A DNA stretch of 11,484 nucleotides from CAYQJV01 sp964417925 (lineage in GTDB: Bacteria > Hydrothermota > Tepidihabitantia > B3-TA06 > CAYQJV01), in assembly GCA_964417925.1 (NCBI GenBank), contig CAYQJV010000043.1, positions 1 to 11,484 of the forward strand, written 5' to 3'. The notes beneath the pieces are model-generated. The model searched no databases and had not been told where the DNA came from. It saw nothing but the letters and a program-made list of their open reading frames with translations. Made by a program: the position numbers and the translations under genes. Positions 7,578 through 11,484 of the stretch are shown here, piece by piece. The stretch's first letter is position 1, and the number at the start of each line of letters is the position of its first letter.

Positions 7578-9449
7578 ATCTATGAGATAATGTGAATAAC
7601 ACCACTTTGAAGTATCACAGGTAAGACATGCCACTTTATAATTATATAATTTTTCTGCATACTCAACATATTCCGTGGTATTGCTTGATAATCTTATAAT
7701 TCTTTCACTTCCTATCCTTTGAAGAAAATATTGCCCTTCTAATTCTGCATTATCCTCCCAATTCAAATGAATTTGTTGATTAGAAGGATTAAAGGAAATA
7801 GATAATACGGTAGGGGCGGGTGGTTTCTTCCCTCTTAAGTTACAATAAGCCATCTCATTTATACTATTTTCTCCATACATACTCCACCACTTTCCTAAGA
7901 ACCAGCTCATAGATAAAGGATGCGATGTTTTTATCACATTCCATATCCGACCTATCCACGGACCACAACCCTCATCATCCCATCCTGGATCTTCATCATC
8001 CGTATTTTCATCATCATACAAATCCCACAATGTCTGCATAACAGCTCCCTCAACATATATTCCAGGCCAGTAGATATCGGCACAGTCACCATACTGGCAA
8101 AAAGGTTTATAGAATGGAGGATAATAACTTTCTGCATAGCGTAATGTACCTCCTGTTCTTCCGTTATTAAACTCCTTGTATTTCCACTCATAAACTGCAG
8201 ATTCGTAAAACTCTGCCCATCCTTCATTCCAAGCAAAAGGAGGAGAAGTACAAGATGTAAGAAAATGGCTTTGCCATGGCAACCAAGGTTCTTTTACAAA
8301 ATTTAAATAAAGATCTATTCCATACTCATGACACATCACAGAATGTCCAAATTCATGGGCATGTGTTGACATATTATTTTTACCCCATACTCCATCACTA
8401 AATACACATATGGAATTACCAAAAAGCTGTTCTATTAGTGCAAGAGTAATCACTATCACTTCTCCCATTCCAGGAAGCCCCTTCCATATAGAAAGAATAA
8501 TACTCAAAAAATCTACCCAATCAGAAATAACATCAGGGATATAAAAAGCACACGCTGGTTTTCCTGGCACGGTAGAAGAAGAAAAGGGAAGATATAAAAT
8601 TTTAGTTGTAGGATTATTGTATCCTAACTTTTTATATCCCCATTTCCATGCCCAATATGTGTCATGTAATAATCTCGCCCATGTGCCCCACCATACTTTT
8701 AAATCCACTCTTTTATCTCCGCTCACCAAATGAGGTCCCCATTTTCCTCCAGGAAAAGGCACTGGAGATACCCCAGGAAAAACAATATGAGTATGCCCAT
8801 TATTAGCCCATACAATTATCATTATTGGCTTTGGCCATAATCCTCCAATAGTAACAGAATAGTATCCATCCTCATCAGTATAAGTAACATGAGGCCAGCC
8901 CCAGGAATAGACAATAACCTTTATATGGGGTAAAGGTCTATACCCTTCTTTGTCCTTATCATAATAAGTGATTCTTCCGTAAATCTTATGGTCTCCCCAA
9001 TCCACTCCGTACATTTCAGAAGAATCTATTGGCTCCGGTTCGCTCGGGAACATCCAGTATCCTTCAGGAGGAAACGAATCTGCAACTACTTCACTATCTG
9101 TTGCAAGAATATAAATATCTCTTATTTCTATAAGAGAATCCTCATTCCATATCCTAAAGTAAGGATTGTATCTTCCCGTATCAGGAATAGTAAAGGGAAT
9201 AACCACAGAAAATGTATCCTGATATGGAATATTTCCTTGATATACAGTGTCTCCATATAAAAACTCGGCTCCTCTCAAAACCGAAAAAGAAATATTTATC
9301 TCTTCAAGGACGGTATCCGAGGTTATCCAGAATCTGATTCTGCTCTCCTCGCCAATCTGAGGTGGAGATAGAAATTCAAACCCTGTAGAGAAAGCAAAGA
9401 TGTTACTACTCATAAAGAATAAAAGTAAAAACAATATAAGTTTTTTCAT
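7392..9449 (-). CDS. Secreted HExxH zinc metallopeptidase, module cut by an internal stop
   Basis: A 685-residue paralogue of the peptidase at 418-2862. The signal peptide is residues 1-19 (KKLILFLLLFFMSSNIFA). An N-terminal Ig-like domain (about 20-125) ends in IYILATDSEVVADSFPPEG. A carboxypeptidase-regulatory-like domain follows (about 154-215, with TDEDGYYSVT), then the peptidase region (about 250-540). HEFGH (365-369) gives two zinc ligands and catalytic Glu366; NEGWAEF (408-414) probably gives the third ligand. EGAVMQTLWD (467-476) and DPGWDDEG (487-494) match the paralogue. A Fn3-like domain is at about 543-622. The shared module starts at 625 but ends at SSD-stop, where relatives read Cys-Gly-Ser-Cys. 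The frame stays open after the TAG to a TAA at 7337-7335, giving GSCWKSFKVLSFDVINLT, so the stop looks recent. The SD (GAGAGG) is weaker than elsewhere. It begins 13 bp after the propeller gene. Confidence 0.9.
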   Translation of the reverse strand: MKKLILFLLLFFMSSNIFAFSTGFEFLSPPQIGEESRIRFWITSDTVLEEINISFSVLRGAEFLYGDTVYQGNIPYQDTFSVVIPFTIPDTGRYNPYFRIWNEDSLIEIRDIYILATDSEVVADSFPPEGYWMFPSEPEPIDSSEMYGVDWGDHKIYGRITYYDKDKEGYRPLPHIKVIVYSWGWPHVTYTDEDGYYSVTIGGLWPKPIMIIVWANNGHTHIVFPGVSPVPFPGGKWGPHLVSGDKRVDLKVWWGTWARLLHDTYWAWKWGYKKLGYNNPTTKILYLPFSSSTVPGKPACAFYIPDVISDWVDFLSIILSIWKGLPGMGEVIVITLALIEQLFGNSICVFSDGVWGKNNMSTHAHEFGHSVMCHEYGIDLYLNFVKEPWLPWQSHFLTSCTSPPFAWNEGWAEFYESAVYEWKYKEFNNGRTGGTLRYAESYYPPFYKPFCQYGDCADIYWPGIYVEGAVMQTLWDLYDDENTDDEDPGWDDEGCGPWIGRIWNVIKTSHPLSMSWFLGKWWSMYGENSINEMAYCNLRGKKPPAPTVLSISFNPSNQQIHLNWEDNAELEGQYFLQRIGSERIIRLSSNTTEYVEYAEKLYNYKVACLTCDTSKWCYSHYLIDYSGFEPDDPPPYEDTPWNSLSQPICGVTDITAEMVQESDEGISTPYGEYMYKLKGYDESSD

Positions 9450-9462
9450 CTTTACCTCTCTT

Positions 9463-10386
9463 TTATTTTAATTTTATATTTTCCCTTACCCAGAGTTCCA
9501 GATAGGTGGGATGTAATGGGTCTCCTCCCTCTGTATCACAACAAGCGAAAATAATAGCATCCCCATCCTTCCAAGTTATGCTGGTCTCGTGAAACCATGA
9601 ATACTCATAAGGTCTAACATCTATTACTAATGAATCTGTGGAGAATATATTTTTTATTTTCAAATGTTTCATGGTAAAAGTAAACGGAGAAAACACAGCA
9701 ATCCAGCCTTCATATTGTGGATTGAAAGCTACTATACTACCACCGCTACTTCTTATTGTGAATAATAACTTTCCTAATTTAGGTCCTACCTCCCACAATA
9801 GGCTATAAATTTTATTTCCTAAAGCTATTAAACTGTCTCCAGGACCAATACTTATATCTTCTTTATGCTCTACCTCCCCCACTTGATACAAAGTTCCAGA
9901 AAACTCTTTATAAAAAAGAAAATTTCCCGAATAGAAAAACACACCATCTCCACTATAAGAAAATTTTATGCCCCATCCTTCTATATCCAAGAAAGAAAGA
10001 GAGTCTTTAGAAATATCATATAAAAATACTTCACCAGAAGTATCCCTAAATACTATCTTCTTACCATCATGGGAGAGGTCATATTCACATATCGGGTAAG
10101 AAATAACCCGGTACACGGTAGTAGTATCAGGATATATAATTTTACATAACTCACCATATTCTATGCCATCCTCTATGCTCTCCTCTTCATAAGAGTTATG
10201 GTCCTTTACCAAAAAGAATAATTCTCCACTGGTTTCATTATATCGCGGCATCCAGAAACTCATTCCCTCTTTTTTTAATATACATTGTAAGACAGGATCT
10301 CTTTCAAATTTACTACACATTACTACAAACATAAATACCACCATTAAAACAATTACCACCCACATTTTATTTATTATCCCTTTCAT
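9463..10386 (-). CDS. WD40-like beta-propeller, putative lipoprotein
   Basis: A 307-residue protein when started at the ATG at 10386, which has GGAGG 5 bases upstream. A GTG two codons earlier overlaps that ribosome binding site and is unlikely to be used. The hydrophobic leader (MWVVIVLMVVFMFVVM) ends at Cys24, followed by SKFERDP. This matches C-x-x-FER-[ND]-P in the gene at 2873-3796, which has the same length. Propeller-like strands include SHDGKKIVFRD and KFSYSGDGVFFYSG, and the end (EGGDPLHPTYLELWVREN) resembles the paralogue's end. Overall divergence from the paralogue is large. It is the first gene behind cassette D and precedes the HExxH peptidase by 13 bp. Molecular function is unknown. 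Confidence 0.83.
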   Translation of the reverse strand: MKGIINKMWVVIVLMVVFMFVVMCSKFERDPVLQCILKKEGMSFWMPRYNETSGELFFLVKDHNSYEEESIEDGIEYGELCKIIYPDTTTVYRVISYPICEYDLSHDGKKIVFRDTSGEVFLYDISKDSLSFLDIEGWGIKFSYSGDGVFFYSGNFLFYKEFSGTLYQVGEVEHKEDISIGPGDSLIALGNKIYSLLWEVGPKLGKLLFTIRSSGGSIVAFNPQYEGWIAVFSPFTFTMKHLKIKNIFSTDSLVIDVRPYEYSWFHETSITWKDGDAIIFACCDTEGGDPLHPTYLELWVRENIKLK

Positions 10387-10475
10387 CTCCACCTCCTTGT
10401 TTTAAAGTTTTTTATCCTTTTTCCTTCTCTCTCACCTCCTTTCACCATATTATATTACTCCTGTTTTTTTGTCAA
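10387..10475 (-). promoter_or_regulatory. Promoter/leader cassette D (A7 tract, 15 bp spacer)
   Basis: TTGACA is at 10475-10470 and TATAAT at 10454-10449, 15 bp apart, with a 7-A tract. An offset -10, TAATAT, would give 17 bp. GAAAGGAGG lies at 10443-10435, at the expected transcript start. The leader is nearly all purine and ends in AAAACAAGGAGG. The stretch 10381-10476 is identical over 96 bp to 11289-11384 (cassette E), including the first three bases of the coding region. Confidence 0.8.
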
Positions 10476-10499
10476 GAAAAATTTTAAGCATATCTTTAT

Positions 10500-10700
10500 T
10501 TAATATCTTGTATTTTTTAAATCCTTACCTCCAAAAAAAGTGTTTGTGGTAATTGGTATCTCAGTATCATAAAGTTTCATATTACATGACCCACAATTAC
10601 TGCTTTCATCATACCCCTTGAATTTGTACAGCTGAGCACCAAATTGACATCCAGTTAAATCCTCATCGCGATATTCTTTTACTTCATTTCTACCTTCTCC
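10500..10700 (-). pseudogene. Relic of the shared C-terminal module
   Basis: A frame of 66 codons with no usable start, bounded upstream by TGA (10703-10701) and ending in TAA (10502-10500). From about residue 25 it reads LYKFKGYDESSNCGSCNMK and then LYDTEIPITTNTFFGG, matching the complete module at DNA and protein level for about 100 bp before diverging to a short new end. The preceding residues (EYRDEDLTGCQFGAQ) are unlike the other copies, so this came from a different module variant. Its stop lies 24 bp before the -35 of cassette D, as at intact genes. It is best read as the 3' end of a peptidase gene whose body has been deleted. Confidence 0.75.
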
Positions 10701-10767
10701 TCAATAAAAGACAAAAACAGGGGGGAAATAAAATAAAGTTCCTCAAAATAAACCATCCTATCCACAT
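10690..10767 (-). pseudogene. 25-codon hydrophobic stub at the gene 2 position
   Basis: An ATG at 10767 with GGGAGG 4 bases upstream opens a 25-codon frame: MWIGWFILRNFILFPPCFC, then LLLRRR and a stop at 10692-10690. It begins 11 bp after the preceding gene, exactly where a peptidase gene starts in the other units, and resembles a signal peptide. It contains a run of six C. The module relic follows in another frame after an intervening TGA. It is likely the start of a gutted gene 2; a real short peptide cannot be excluded. Confidence 0.45.
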
Positions 10768-10778
10768 ACTACCTCCCT

Positions 10779-11294
10779 TCAGTCTCCATAAAATCCTGGT
10801 GGGGGAATTGTTGTATCTGCAACAATACTTGAATCTTCTTTAACCAATATAAATATCCGATGAACACGTGCCAGCCTCCAATCACTACTCACATCCAGAA
10901 AAGTGTCTACTACTAAACCTAAAGTACCACCATAACTACTAGGTTCATCAAGGAAGAACTTTACTGTAAAAGGGAATACCTCCGCAGAATCAAGTTCAAA
11001 ATAAAAAGAGTCAGGATATACTGGAATCACTTTGGTAGTATCTGTGGAATCATTCCGTGCTTTTATGTCTTCTATATATATTACTGCATACCCTCTATGT
11101 TTTATATTTGACTTTATCTCTATATACAACTCCGAGGTGTCTCCCAATCTTAGCCCTGACTCAAGTCCCTTTGGATATCTTATCTCCCATGTTTCCAGAA
11201 TAGTAAGATCATTTTCATCACATTGCCCCATACTTATTACTACCATTAAGAAAGCAGTTAATAATATCCATATTTTATTTTTTGCCTCTTTCAT
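10779..11294 (-). CDS. Truncated exported protein with a peptidase-type N-terminal Ig-like domain
   Basis: A 171-residue protein from the ATG at 11294 (GGAGG 5 bases upstream; a GTG two codons earlier overlaps the ribosome binding site). The leader (KIWILLTAFLMVVISMGQC) suggests a signal peptide or, with Cys25, a lipoprotein with an atypical lipobox. The rest is beta-rich. It ends in RIFILVKEDSSIVADTTIPPPGFYGD-like sequence (only the key end quoted in parts: IFILVKEDSS, VADTT, PPPGFYGD). This matches the end of the N-terminal domain of the metallopeptidase at 7392-9449 (IYILATDSEVVADSFPPEG). Regulatory and protease domains that should follow are absent. The first codons and the leader copy cassette D, so this may be a fusion of a gene 1 start to a gene 2 N-domain. 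A genuine single-domain lipoprotein is possible. Confidence 0.75.
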   Translation of the reverse strand: MKEAKNKIWILLTAFLMVVISMGQCDENDLTILETWEIRYPKGLESGLRLGDTSELYIEIKSNIKHRGYAVIYIEDIKARNDSTDTTKVIPVYPDSFYFELDSAEVFPFTVKFFLDEPSSYGGTLGLVVDTFLDVSSDWRLARVHRIFILVKEDSSIVADTTIPPPGFYGD

Positions 11295-11383
11295 CTCCAC
11301 CTCCTTGTTTTAAAGTTTTTTATCCTTTTTCCTTCTCTCTCACCTCCTTTCACCATATTATATTACTCCTGTTTTTTTGTCAA
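11295..11383 (-). promoter_or_regulatory. Promoter/leader cassette E (A7 tract, 15 bp spacer)
   Basis: TTGACA is at 11383-11378 and TATAAT at 11362-11357, with a 15 bp spacer and a 7-A tract. GAAAGGAGG lies at 11351-11343. It is identical to cassette D over 96 bp and lies 21 bp after the stop codon of the gene entering from the right. It drives the collapsed unit. Confidence 0.8.
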
Positions 11384-11404
11384 GGAAATTTTTAACATAA
11401 ATCT

Positions 11405-11484
11405 TTAAACAAAAATTTTAAAAATTGGTTCATCTCCTCCAAACACTTCCACATACCACTCATACTTATTTGGATAGCCCTCTG
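11405..11484 (-). CDS. C-terminus of a module-bearing protein (runs off right edge)
   Basis: Twenty-five codons plus TAA (11407-11405) read EGYPNKYEWYVEVFGGDE then PIFKIFV. This matches the extreme C-terminus of the metallopeptidase at 418-2862 (QGYPNKYEWYVEVFGGDE, then FKIFV), so another gene carrying the full module enters from the right. It lacks about 11 residues found before FKIFV in that copy. The body of the protein lies outside the window, so its enzymatic type is unknown. Confidence 0.85.
   Translation of the reverse strand, partial: EGYPNKYEWYVEVFGGDEPIFKIFV

Noticed and set aside
10390..10392. GTG starts at 10392 and 11300 for the two genes behind cassettes D and E
   Set aside because: They overlap the GGAGG itself. 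The ATG 6 bases downstream has the 5-base spacing used by the other genes and makes the D propeller the same length as its paralogue.
10387..10476. Possible leader peptide starting at the GTG inside the GGAGGTG of the leader
   Set aside because: In D and E it would be a seven-residue peptide, but the frame is not kept in copy B and no ribosome binding site precedes it.
306..11484. Insertion sequences, CRISPR array or integron behind the repeats
   Set aside because: No transposase or integrase frame, no terminal inverted repeats with target duplications, and the repeats are long, kilobases apart and contain promoter and coding sequence.

Overview
The window is AT-rich bacterial DNA in which every supported gene lies on the minus strand, so transcription runs from right to left. 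Starts are preceded by strong GGAGG ribosome binding sites, and the promoters match a housekeeping sigma factor (TTGACA / TATAAT). Almost all products look exported: signal peptides, lipoprotein-like leaders, beta-propellers, Ig/Fn3/carboxypeptidase-regulatory domains, two HExxH metallopeptidases and one gingipain-type (C25) cysteine peptidase. This content suits uncultured FCB-type or WOR-3/Hydrothermae-like bacteria, but the sequence contains no taxonomic marker, so that placement is a weak inference.

The layout is a tandem array of related expression units that continues past both edges. A full unit is a ~100 bp promoter/leader cassette, then gene 1 (a small propeller protein with a lipoprotein-like leader), then 10-24 bp later gene 2 (a large secreted peptidase). 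Gene 2 ends in a shared C-terminal module, and its stop codon lies only 20-24 bp before the -35 box of the next cassette. From right to left: the tail of a module-bearing gene (11405-11484); cassette E and a collapsed unit (10500-11294: a 171-aa protein, a 25-codon stub and a module relic); cassette D with a WD40-like propeller and an HExxH peptidase (9463-10386, 7392-9449); cassette C with a YCF48-like propeller and the C25 peptidase (6292-7221, 3910-6267); cassette B with a second WD40-like propeller and a second HExxH peptidase carrying the complete module (2873-3796, 418-2862); and cassette A driving an unrelated gene that runs off the left edge (1-305).

The most notable signal is in the five cassettes. 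Each places an A-tract of variable length (10, 10, 6, 7 and 7) between -35 and -10, giving spacers of 18, 18, 13, 15 and 15 bp. That is the architecture of phase-variable promoters. Each predicted transcript would also begin with a GAAAGGAGG-like sequence, an apparent Shine-Dalgarno with no adjacent start codon, resembling known 5' mRNA stabilisers. The shared module, tails and cassettes show high DNA identity between units, and two copies of the cassette are identical over 96 bp. Truncated and nonsense-interrupted copies fit ongoing recombination, conversion and collapse. My reading is a family of exchangeable secreted peptidase/propeller pairs, possibly switched stochastically. The switching and the partnership are inference.

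I saw no RNA genes, IS elements, CRISPR arrays or GC-rich terminators. The only gene-free stretch over 300 bp is 10387-10778, which holds cassette D, the module relic and the stub.
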